DNA of 64,000 nt from Bacillus methanolicus (lineage in GTDB: Bacteria; Bacillota; Bacilli; Bacillales; Cytobacillaceae): NCBI RefSeq assembly GCF_028888695.1, contig NZ_PNFF01000001.1, forward strand, positions 1 to 64,000. Reading direction: 5' to 3'. A model generated the notes under the pieces. That model worked only from the letters and a program-made list of their open reading frames with translations. It did no database searches and had not been told where the DNA came from. A program made the translations under genes and the position numbers. Positions 1 to 7,590 of this stretch are shown here, one piece after another. The stretch's first letter is position 1, and each line of letters opens with the position of its first letter.

Positions 1-120
1 CACTAGCGTTGCACAAAAAACATAAGAAAAAGTCAAGAGTATAAAATTGGGATTATTTTAAATAATATCCCAAAAAATGTATGGTTTGAATATTCTGATT
101 TTATATTTCTGAGTATTTAA

Positions 121-163
121 GAAAAAAAGGATAAGGGGACCTATTTGAAGGTAGTCCTTATCC
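121..163 (-). terminator. Transposase terminator
   Basis: On the minus strand an 8-bp stem (GGATAAGG paired with CCTTATCC, arms at 129-136 and 156-163) is followed by a run of T at 121-128, just after the transposase stop codon. This is a Rho-independent terminator by form. Confidence 0.7.
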
Positions 164-169
164 AGATTT

Positions 170-1402
170 TTACAAATAAATAGGGTCATATGTTAAATCA
201 TCTAAATGCTGTACATCTCCTTTTTCAAACTGTGCTAGGGTTTCAATGAAAATTTGTTCATGGTTAAGTGGCCTTCGTCCATATGATGATCGATCAGGTG
301 TTTTAAATAGTTCTTTTATAAATTCGAAGAAGCTTTTTGACCAATATTCTTCTATAAATTCAAACATCTCAAGGAGCGTTCCCTGATAACTTACTTTTTT
401 CTTCATCAATAAAGTTAAACAAAAAGTAATCATGGCTATGTAAATTTGGTTGAAAACAGCATTCGCGCTCTTTCCATAACATCTTTTAATGATTAAATGC
501 TGCTTCATCCACTTGAAGAAAAGTTCAATTTGCCAGCGATTACGGTAAAGTTCACTAATTTCTTGTGCACTCATTTTTGCATCATTGATGATGATAGATA
601 GGGTATTTCCTTGACTATCTTTCGTTTCTATCAGTCTAACGGGATATTTCATCCTTCCCAGTTTTACTATTGCTTCCCGAGAAATGTTTGACGACGGGTC
701 AACGGGAAGTTCTTCAATGACATGGATGACAGTGTTTTCCTTGATACGAGTACAAAATCGAATATTATGACGGCAGTACTCATCGAACTTTTTAAAATCA
801 AAGTAACCCCGGTCAAACACATGGAGCGCATCCTTATCGATTATCATTAAACCATCTAACTGTGTGACATCTGCTGGTCTAGCAGGAGTAATCATGATTT
901 TGTCTGGGAAAGTTTCCCCTTCATGAAATACTACTCGAGTATGGATTTTAACTCCAGCTTTTGTATTTCGAAAATCAGCCCATCGATACTGGCTAAGGCA
1001 TAAGGAGATGGTTGTTGAATCAATAAGATGGATTTTTCCTAGTAAATCATCGCCCTTTTCTTTTCCGAATTCCCGATAGATTTGTTCAACCAAGTGATGC
1101 AAAATAACTTCAAAAATCTCCGGGGGTAGATCGGAGAGTTTGCGAGAAAGTTGAGATTTACTAATACTTTTTAAGCCAAGTTCTTTCTGTAATTTCTTTT
1201 TGTTTTTCACCTTGAAACTGATTTTTTTTAGGCTATCAAGCTGCTTCAATTGGGCATATATAAAAAGTTTCGTAAATGTTAGGCTATCCAGCTTTTTCAC
1301 ATATTTATCAAGCTTCATCTGATCAATCATTTTTAAAAAAACTTTTTCATCCATTGGTTGGATGTATTCCTTAAATACTGTTTTTATGGTATTCTTGTCC
1401 AT
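170..1402 (-). CDS. IS4-family DDE transposase (410 aa)
   Basis: Cut-and-paste transposase with an RNase H-like catalytic core. The acidic triad can be read as D128 (in HLIDSTT), D197 (in VFDRGY) and E293 (in WQIELFF). The last lies in the Y-x2-R-x3-E-x6-K signature typical of IS4 (YRNRWQIELFFKWMK). The N-terminal part is basic and helical, as expected for end binding. The ATG at 1402 is preceded by AAGGAG at suitable spacing. That ribosome-binding site lies in one arm of a 10-bp inverted repeat, which suggests translational control. The reading frame is uninterrupted and of normal family length. Confidence 0.93.
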   Translation of the reverse strand: MDKNTIKTVFKEYIQPMDEKVFLKMIDQMKLDKYVKKLDSLTFTKLFIYAQLKQLDSLKKISFKVKNKKKLQKELGLKSISKSQLSRKLSDLPPEIFEVILHHLVEQIYREFGKEKGDDLLGKIHLIDSTTISLCLSQYRWADFRNTKAGVKIHTRVVFHEGETFPDKIMITPARPADVTQLDGLMIIDKDALHVFDRGYFDFKKFDEYCRHNIRFCTRIKENTVIHVIEELPVDPSSNISREAIVKLGRMKYPVRLIETKDSQGNTLSIIINDAKMSAQEISELYRNRWQIELFFKWMKQHLIIKRCYGKSANAVFNQIYIAMITFCLTLLMKKKVSYQGTLLEMFEFIEEYWSKSFFEFIKELFKTPDRSSYGRRPLNHEQIFIETLAQFEKGDVQHLDDLTYDPIYL

Positions 1403-1408
1403 AGAGGT

Positions 1409-1462
1409 CTCCTTATAATTGGGATTTGGACAGGACTACCTACCTTCCACCTAATTATAAGG
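1409..1462 (-). promoter_or_regulatory. RBS-sequestering inverted repeat upstream of transposase
   Basis: The arms CCTTATAATT (1411-1420) and AATTATAAGG (1453-1462) can pair across a 32-nt loop. In transposase mRNA the downstream arm overlaps the AAGGAG ribosome-binding site. In IS elements such arrangements mask the start site in transcripts entering from outside while allowing translation from the element's own promoter. The pairing is seen in sequence; the function is inferred. Confidence 0.6.
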
Positions 1463-1599
1463 TTTTTTTATGCACTTTTGAACAAAAAATACCATTAATT
1501 ACAAATTATTCAATAAAAATTTTATGGGAAAAGCCTTGACAAATTAAATTTTATTTAATGCAACGCTAGTGATGTTGGTCTTATTTGCAGCTGTGAAAA

Positions 1600-2556
1600 T
1601 TAATATCCTTTTTCATAATCCACTAAGTTAATGGAAGGGGTTTTTCCTTGAATATAGCTCTTTAAATTCGGGATAAAAATATCTTCGATCACTCGTTTAT
1701 TATAATGTTCAGTTGAGCCTGCGGTATGAGGCGTTATGATTACATTTTCAAGATCCCATAAAGGGCTGTCTTCACTTAACGGTTCTGTTTCAAATACGTC
1801 CAGTCCGGCGCCGGCAATTTGCCCCTCGCGGAGTGCTGTAATCAGTTCTTCTTCTGCGATGATTTGGCCTCTTCCAATATTGACTAAGTATGCGGAATTT
1901 TTCATTAATTTAAATTGCTCTGCGCCAAATAAATGATAGGTTTCTTTTGTGAGAGGAAGCGTAATAACGACATAATCGCATCGAGGGAGAATTTGATACA
2001 GTTGATCCGGGGTGTATATTTCATCGACAAATTCTTCCGGCCTGCCGGAATGGCGTATCCCTAATACAGTCATTCCAAAAGCTTTTGCTATTTTTGCCGT
2101 TTCCTTCCCAATTGCACCTACACCGATGATCCCGATTGTTTTTTGATGGATTTCATGTTTGAGACCGGAATGGTGCCAAGTTTTTGCTTGCTGATTTTTT
2201 ACATATGTATGGATTTTTCTCGTCAGAGCGAGCAACAATGCAAAAATGGTCTCGGAAATCGGGTAAGCATGCACTCCGTTGGCACTTGTCAGCACGATGT
2301 TTCTTTCCGCCAATTTTTCCAACGGCAGGCTGTTCACTCCGGCACTCCAGCTCTGCATCCAGCGAAGCTGCAAATTTTCTTTGAAAAGAGTTTCTTCTAT
2401 TTTCCATCCGGCAATAATTTCAGCGTCTTTTACATGATCGATCCAAATAGCACGATCTTTTCCTACAATGACGTCCCACTCGGGAATGACCTCTCTTATT
2501 TGATCGAATAAGTCTTTTTCAATATCAACAGCGACAACCAATTTTCTTTTTTCCAT
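1600..2556 (-). CDS. D-2-hydroxyacid dehydrogenase (NAD(P)-dependent), copy 1
   Basis: A 318-aa member of the D-isomer-specific 2-hydroxyacid dehydrogenase family, which interconverts 2-keto acids and D-2-hydroxy acids in the cytoplasm. The Rossmann motif is clear (GVGAIGKETAKIAKAFGM). The C-terminal catalytic block contains GLDVFETEPL and the active-site histidine in ITPHTAGST. I place the start at the ATG at 2556, because GGAGG lies about 7 nt upstream; a longer in-frame start at 2580 has no good ribosome-binding site. A close paralog is at 35024-35983. The true substrate cannot be told from sequence. Confidence 0.88.
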   Translation of the reverse strand: MEKRKLVVAVDIEKDLFDQIREVIPEWDVIVGKDRAIWIDHVKDAEIIAGWKIEETLFKENLQLRWMQSWSAGVNSLPLEKLAERNIVLTSANGVHAYPISETIFALLLALTRKIHTYVKNQQAKTWHHSGLKHEIHQKTIGIIGVGAIGKETAKIAKAFGMTVLGIRHSGRPEEFVDEIYTPDQLYQILPRCDYVVITLPLTKETYHLFGAEQFKLMKNSAYLVNIGRGQIIAEEELITALREGQIAGAGLDVFETEPLSEDSPLWDLENVIITPHTAGSTEHYNKRVIEDIFIPNLKSYIQGKTPSINLVDYEKGY

Positions 2557-2640
2557 TGCGTTTCCTCCATTCTTTTCCACTTTTTGCTTTTTATTTTAAC
2601 ATACGAATGAAAAACTGACCTAGTATGCCTACTACGAAAA

Positions 2641-2683
2641 AAAAGAAAAAAGCAGCCAAACCAATTTAGGCAGCCTGCTTCTA
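2641..2683 (-). terminator. Terminator after the coiled-coil gene
   Basis: On the minus strand a stem (AAGCAG paired with CTGCTT, with inner complementary bases) is followed by a T-rich run reaching 2636. It lies directly after the stop codon of the gene ending at 2697. Confidence 0.55.
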
Positions 2684-2696
2684 TTCATTGTTAAAC

Positions 2697-3056
2697 TTAA
2701 AACTCGCCTTCAAAAGGAGTAAACGGAATATTTAATCTGTTTTCGACTACACGCAGCCTTTGGTTTAATCTGTTCAAGCGGCGTGTATGACGTTCATCGT
2801 TTTGATTTAGTCGTCTTATTTCCTGGTTTATCCGGTTTATTTCTCCGTTCAAACGATTAATTTCTCTATTTTGTCGGGTCAGCTCGTTGGCTTGCTGCGC
2901 ATTTTGTCTTTCGAGAGCATTTACTCTTCTTTCAAGCGCCTGAACTTGGGGCGGCTGTCTGTATGATTCATATGGCTCCTGCTGCATGAAATCATTCTGT
3001 ATATAGTAGCTAGTTTGATACGGAACATATTCTGAATAATAGTCGTAAGGATACAT
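2697..3056 (-). CDS. Small coiled-coil protein of unknown function (119 aa)
   Basis: I do not recognise a named family. The N-terminus is rich in Tyr, Pro and Gln (MYPYDYYSEYVPYQ). Residues about 40-105 form a heptad-like segment of repeated Asn, Arg, Leu and Ile (NRLNGEINRINQEIRRLNQ), consistent with a coiled coil. The start is put at 3056 because AAGGAGAG precedes it at good spacing; a longer in-frame start at 3134 lacks one. The Tyr-rich start and surface-like composition recall spore-coat-associated proteins of Bacillus, but that is only a guess. Confidence 0.6.
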   Translation of the reverse strand: MYPYDYYSEYVPYQTSYYIQNDFMQQEPYESYRQPPQVQALERRVNALERQNAQQANELTRQNREINRLNGEINRINQEIRRLNQNDERHTRRLNRLNQRLRVVENRLNIPFTPFEGEF

Positions 3057-3245
3057 GTGGACAACTCTCCTTTTAAAAAAATTCGTGATAAATTCCCTAC
3101 AAATTATGTAACTTTGTTTAAATTGACACGGCATTCACCCATCTTAAACAAATAAAGTGGGTGTGAGGCATCCTTCCGATGGTGACTCATACCATTTTTG
3201 GAATTGTTCATTTATAATGGTGTTAAAACAATTTTGGAGGATCTC

Positions 3246-3524
3246 ATGTCGCAAAAACAAAAAACATTGTCTTCTAAGCGATCTACGTTAAGAAAAGTTG
3301 GAATAGGTTTGATCATCATGTCGTTCGTACTTTATGGAGCTCTCTTACTCGTACCTCTTATACCTTTTTCAACTGGAACAAAGGTAATCATTTCTTCAGT
3401 ATTAGTCCTTTCAGGAGAAATTACATTTTGGGTAGGCGGCATTATATTAGGGAAAGAGGTCGTTACGAAATATAGGAAGTATTTTAATCCTTTGAATTGG
3501 TTTAGAAAAAACAAAAATCCTTAA
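3246..3524 (+). CDS. Small two-helix membrane protein (transporter-suffix-domain type)
   Basis: A 92-aa protein with a basic N-terminus, two hydrophobic segments (about residues 17-38 and 45-68) joined by a short Pro/Gly linker, and a basic C-terminal tail (KYRKYFNPLNWFRKNKNP). It resembles the small Bacillus proteins annotated as transporter suffix domain-containing; I rely on memory for that name. The start at 3246 follows GGAGG; an earlier in-frame codon at 3198 has no ribosome-binding site. It stands alone, with its own intergenic region before the next gene. Confidence 0.65.
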   Translation: MSQKQKTLSSKRSTLRKVGIGLIIMSFVLYGALLLVPLIPFSTGTKVIISSVLVLSGEITFWVGGIILGKEVVTKYRKYFNPLNWFRKNKNP

Positions 3525-3612
3525 CCGCAATATGGGTCTCTTTTTTTAACCATTGTGTATGAAGTATACTAAAGGCAGGATTAAATCCTGGATTTTGGAA
3601 GGGGAAATTGTT

Positions 3613-6330
3613 ATGAAAGTCAGTGTTCTAGGTGGAGGAAGCGAAGTTGGCGCTTCTTGTTTACATATCAATATAGCCGGTACGAATTTATTAATTGATG
3701 CGGGAATGAGAATGCATGGGGAAGATTTGCTTCCGGCTCTAGGGATGCTGGACACGCTTGGCAAACCGGATGTCATTCTCGTGACACACGCCCATGCCGA
3801 TCATATTGGAGCGCTTCCGATCGTTCATTCCCTTTTTCCAGATGTACCCATCTATGCAACACCACCGACTGCAGATCTTATGAAAGTGATGATGAAAGAT
3901 TCATATAAAATATTGGAACAGCGCTCCCGTGAGACCAATACTTTAGTTCCATATACGGAAGAACAGGTAAACTCTTTGCTTGAATCGCTTCTTCTTTTTC
4001 CCGCCAGCGGATCGTTGCGGGTAGGCAATGTGAAAATAACGAGTTATCGCGCCGGCCATATTTTAGGAGCCGTCATGTTTCTCATCGAAGGAGAAGGGGA
4101 AACACTTCTTATTACAGGAGACTTGAGCTTTAAAGCGGGACGAACGATTCCGGGGGCCCAAGTTCCACATGATATTCAGCCTGACGTGGTCATTATGGAA
4201 TCAACTTACGGAAACCGTGCTCATACCGATAGAAATACAGAAGAAAGGCGTCTTGCTGAACATGTTTCGGAAGTCATTTCCGGAGGTGGCTTTGCGCTTA
4301 TTCCTGCATTTGCTCTCGGGCGGGCACAGGAAGTTTTATTAATTTTGCAAGATTATATGGAAAAAGGGCTTATCCCGGAATTTCCTATTTATGTCGATGG
4401 GCTTGTAACACCTATAAGCAGAATTTATAATCATTACCCCCATTTTTTAAAAGGACCTGTCGCTCATCGCATTCGAAAAAATGGAGATGTATTTTTAACG
4501 GAAGGGCGATGCAAGGCTGTAGAGCCAAAAGAGCGCAATGAAGTGCTTAACGGTAAACCGGGCTGTATTGTTGCTTCTTCAGGGATGCTGACTGGAGGAG
4601 CGAGCTCGTGGTACGCAGAAAGGCTCGTATCTAATGAGAAAAATGCGATTTTTATTACCGGCTACCAGGATGAAGAGAGTCCGGGCAAAAAACTGTTAAA
4701 CGTTGCGGATGGTCTTGAAAACGAATTGGAACTGAACGGGACAACCTATCAAGTAAAATGCCGTGTTGGAAAGTACGGTTTATCTGCGCATGCTGATGCA
4801 AATGAAATGAACCGTTTTATCCAAACATTAAATCCAACTTACACACTGCTTGTCCACGGCGATGATGAAGCGAGAAGTCAGCTTGGAAGTTTAATCGATC
4901 CGAGATTTCATCCAATTTTAGTAGAGAATGGCCAATCTTACGAGTTTGAGAAACGGAAATCAGGAAAAGGAGTAGTAGGAAAAAGGTATAAAACAAACGA
5001 TGAGCTCAGGGAGAAAATAGGAAGCCTGTTTCTCTATCGACCCGAAAATGAAAATAATCTTAAACTTGTCATATGTACAGGAGTCCACGCAAAAACAAAC
5101 TCGTTTATTTGTCAGACAATGAAAGGAAAGCAAGTAAGAGTTCAAACGGGGCAAGTTGCAGAAACGGTTGGGAAATGGAATCGTTCGATCGAAGAGCTGA
5201 AAGAGGCGGCCGATCAAGTTTTAACCTTTGTTCGTCCTTTTCTTGAAAAAGTAAATTGGGATGCTTTGCCTAATCAAATTTTAACGCTTGAAGATATTTT
5301 TGATTCGCTTCAAATTACTGGCATTGAAGAGAAACTGGCTGTTGCATTAGCTCTGCAAAGTATTCCGAGTGAAAACCGTTATAAAGAAAAAGACGGGACA
5401 AATTATTACAAATTTGATCAAAACTTAAAGCGGCAGCTTACTCATTTTGAGTTGCCGATTCAAGCACAAAAGGTCAATCCTGCGTCAGCAATGGAAATTG
5501 TCCGTAATCTTTTGGCGTCCCATCCGCGGTTTATTCGCTGCGGGGTGGATGACTTAGGGACGAAAGAAGAAAGACTGACAATTTATTTTGACTTTCCGGA
5601 TGCTGTATCCGAAAGTGAGAGAAAAGAACTTTATGACATGATCAAAAAAGCAACGGGATGGACAGTAAGTTTTTCTAATTCTGTCCGCCAAGATCTTTTG
5701 CAAGCTCGGCTCTTAAGGATATTTGGCGGTTCAATCGGATCGCCATCTATTCATATAAACGAACAGAAAGTGGTTGTTCCGATAGACAGACCGAGCGACG
5801 CTGAAAAATTGATTCATCAGTTTAAAGAAGAAACAGGATTTGACTTGCAATTTAAAGGAGAATCTCTTCCGTCTTTACAGAATCACGTGCAAAAGGAATT
5901 GTATCAAGCGAATACTCCTTCAAAAAGGCTTGAAAACAATGAAGCAATCGAAGAAGCAAAAAAATGGGCTCTGGATCGCGGAATTACCATTTATAAAACG
6001 GGAATCAAACAACTGAACGGACAAACGATTATGGAAGTCCATTTTATCTCACCGGAAATTGCCATCCGGCATGAAACGGATTTAGAAGAACTCTCTTACA
6101 GAATCGGCATGCCGGTAACTTTTGCAAAAAATCCGAAGCAAAATGAAATCATTCGCATCACCCTTGAAGCGATTCCTCATGATTGGGAATTAAAGAAAAA
6201 CCCTTCCATTCATATCGATAAAAAGCTTGTGACTGTAAAGCTGGGATCATTGCCGGATGATGAAAAACGAAGGGAAATCAGCGAAAAGATTAAGAGAGAA
6301 ACAGGTTATTCTTTGGATGTCATCGTTTGA
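3613..6330 (+). CDS. Beta-CASP metallo-beta-lactamase-fold hydrolase with repeated C-terminal extension (905 aa)
   Basis: The N-terminal about 450 residues form an MBL-fold/beta-CASP nuclease of the RNA-processing kind. THAHADH supplies metal ligands, GDLSF and MESTYGNR follow in the expected order, and the late histidine motif SAHADANEMNRF is present. The remaining half is unusual. It has at least four related alpha/beta units starting near residues 653, 718, 803 and 870. Units 2 and 4 align best (SIHINEQKVVVPIDRP and SIHIDKKLVTVKLGSLP, both ending in ETGF or ETGY). The ATG at 3613 follows AAGGGG. A role in RNA processing is likely but not proven. Confidence 0.8.
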   Translation: MKVSVLGGGSEVGASCLHINIAGTNLLIDAGMRMHGEDLLPALGMLDTLGKPDVILVTHAHADHIGALPIVHSLFPDVPIYATPPTADLMKVMMKDSYKILEQRSRETNTLVPYTEEQVNSLLESLLLFPASGSLRVGNVKITSYRAGHILGAVMFLIEGEGETLLITGDLSFKAGRTIPGAQVPHDIQPDVVIMESTYGNRAHTDRNTEERRLAEHVSEVISGGGFALIPAFALGRAQEVLLILQDYMEKGLIPEFPIYVDGLVTPISRIYNHYPHFLKGPVAHRIRKNGDVFLTEGRCKAVEPKERNEVLNGKPGCIVASSGMLTGGASSWYAERLVSNEKNAIFITGYQDEESPGKKLLNVADGLENELELNGTTYQVKCRVGKYGLSAHADANEMNRFIQTLNPTYTLLVHGDDEARSQLGSLIDPRFHPILVENGQSYEFEKRKSGKGVVGKRYKTNDELREKIGSLFLYRPENENNLKLVICTGVHAKTNSFICQTMKGKQVRVQTGQVAETVGKWNRSIEELKEAADQVLTFVRPFLEKVNWDALPNQILTLEDIFDSLQITGIEEKLAVALALQSIPSENRYKEKDGTNYYKFDQNLKRQLTHFELPIQAQKVNPASAMEIVRNLLASHPRFIRCGVDDLGTKEERLTIYFDFPDAVSESERKELYDMIKKATGWTVSFSNSVRQDLLQARLLRIFGGSIGSPSIHINEQKVVVPIDRPSDAEKLIHQFKEETGFDLQFKGESLPSLQNHVQKELYQANTPSKRLENNEAIEEAKKWALDRGITIYKTGIKQLNGQTIMEVHFISPEIAIRHETDLEELSYRIGMPVTFAKNPKQNEIIRITLEAIPHDWELKKNPSIHIDKKLVTVKLGSLPDDEKRREISEKIKRETGYSLDVIV

Positions 6331-6382
6331 GTTTTGGTGCATTGATTTACCTATCAAAAATTTTTAAAAAAGGAATCAAATA

Positions 6383-6792
6383 ATGAGCAGAATAAAAATA
6401 GAAAAAAAAGTTTACACATGTGCTTTTGAATTGTTACAAGAAAAAGGTTTTGTCAGTCCGATTGACCTTTTAGTCAAAATGGAGCGGATCGCTACAAAGC
6501 AAGTAGAGGAGTGGAGATTCGGGAGAATTCCATATTTGGAAAGAGCTGCGACAGGCAATCTTGCGAAATTAAATCATATTTTAATGACACTGCGGAAATT
6601 TGCGAAAGAACAAAATCTAAACCTTCTAAGACCGTTTACATGTCTTGGGGAAAAGGGCCAAAGCAGCGCTTGCGTTTCTCGAAAACAGGAAGCCAGTACA
6701 TGGAAGATTTGTATTCTACGCATTATGTACGAGCTAAAAAGCTCGGGGGAAAATCTTCATCTAATGATACAATAGTTAATAAAACGGGGTGA
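6383..6792 (+). pseudogene. Frameshifted small gene of unknown function
   Basis: The first frame begins with MSRIKIEKKVYTCAFELL and stays protein-like to about residue 80 (TLRKFAKEQNLN). It then loses sense and ends at 6775. The continuation lies in another frame (KPSKTVYMSWGKGPKQRLRF) and runs to 6792. Adding one A in the AAA run at 6619-6621 joins the parts into one protein of about 137 aa. This is therefore either a one-base deletion or a sequencing error. I do not recognise the family. The next gene begins 5 nt downstream, so the two may share a transcript. Confidence 0.6.
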
Positions 6793-6797
6793 TTTAT

Positions 6798-7373
6798 ATG
6801 GGAATGCCGGAAGGAAAACGAAAATATTCTTATGCCGACTATTTATCTTGGGATGAGGATATTTCTTGCGAGGTTATTAACGGGGAAATCATTAGTATGT
6901 CACCCTCACCTACCCCGAAGCATCAGGATGTAGTCGATGAACTAACTGCGGAATTCAAAATGTTCCTTCGTGGAAAAGAATGCATGGCATTTTCAGCGCC
7001 CATTGACGTTTGTTTATTTGCTGCGAAAGAAACAAATCATGATGAGATTAAAGACTGGGTCCAGCCAGATCTAATTGTCGTATGTGATAGAAATAAAATA
7101 GGCGAAAAATATATTACCGGTGCTCCAGACTTAGTAATCGAAGTTCTATCCCCATCAACAACAAGAAATGACCGCTTAATTAAATATAAAAGCTATGAAA
7201 AAGCAGGTGTAAAAGAATATTGGATAGTCGATCCATACCATATGTCGGTAGAGGTTTATAAATTGGATGGAACCGCATATAAACAAGCGGGCGTTTTTAT
7301 AAAAGAGGATCGATTGGAAGTAAGTCTCTTTGAAGGTTTTTCTATTGATTTGAGGAATGTTTTTAAGGATTAA
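6798..7373 (+). CDS. Uma2-family (DUF820) PD-(D/E)XK nuclease-like protein
   Basis: A 191-aa protein with the features of the Uma2/DUF820 family, predicted PD-(D/E)XK endonucleases of unknown biological role that are very abundant in cyanobacteria. Recognisable blocks are VINGEIISMSPSPTPKHQDV near the N-terminus, PDLIVV, and PDLVIEVLSPSTTRNDR followed by KYWIVDP-like KEYWIVDP. The Asp and Glu of the PDLVIEV block fit the nuclease core. ATG at 6798 follows a G-rich ribosome-binding site. It ends at a terminator 217 bp before cas12b, so it does not appear to be part of the CRISPR operon. Confidence 0.85.
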   Translation: MGMPEGKRKYSYADYLSWDEDISCEVINGEIISMSPSPTPKHQDVVDELTAEFKMFLRGKECMAFSAPIDVCLFAAKETNHDEIKDWVQPDLIVVCDRNKIGEKYITGAPDLVIEVLSPSTTRNDRLIKYKSYEKAGVKEYWIVDPYHMSVEVYKLDGTAYKQAGVFIKEDRLEVSLFEGFSIDLRNVFKD

Positions 7374-7426
7374 TTTCATAAAAGATATTTAATCGACCAA
7401 AGTTCCACAATTTTTTAATGAAACTG

Positions 7427-7468
7427 ACCTGAAAAGTTGTATTAATAGCTTTTTGGGTTGGTTTTTTT
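7427..7468 (+). terminator. Terminator separating the Uma2 gene from cas12b
   Basis: A 10-bp stem with two G-U pairs (ACCTGAAAAG at 7427-7436 with CTTTTTGGGT at 7449-7458) is followed by a run of T to about 7468. The rest of the 7374-7590 gap is AT-rich and must hold the cas promoter. Confidence 0.65.
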
Positions 7469-7590
7469 ATACCCCATTAATTAACGAGAGTATAAAATAG
7501 TAAAATATTCCTATAAATTACTTTATTGACTCCAATATTTGGGTTATACTTTTCCTAAATTAGACAATTTGATAGAAGGGAAGATTATCT

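Larger units (their letters stand above)
1..1571 (-). mobile_element. Complete IS4-family insertion sequence
   Basis: A perfect 13-bp terminal inverted repeat, CACTAGCGTTGCA at 1-13 and its reverse complement at 1559-1571, encloses one intact DDE transposase on the minus strand, a terminator beyond the transposase stop, and an inverted repeat over the transposase ribosome-binding site. The size of about 1.57 kb is usual for IS4-type elements. The left target duplication would lie outside the window, so the exact left end cannot be proven. The element appears intact and probably able to move; this is inferred from the open reading frame and intact ends. Confidence 0.85.

Noticed and set aside
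6600-6640. Programmed frameshift in the small gene at 6383
   Set aside because: No slippery heptamer with a following structure was seen; a one-base indel explains the data.
6798-7373. The Uma2-type nuclease as a new component of the CRISPR system
   Set aside because: A terminator and a 217-bp gap separate it from cas12b, and Uma2 proteins occur widely without CRISPR.
7526-7550. TTGACT and TATACT as a cas12b promoter
   Set aside because: The hexamers are only 13 nt apart; normal spacing is 16-18. The real promoter was not identified.
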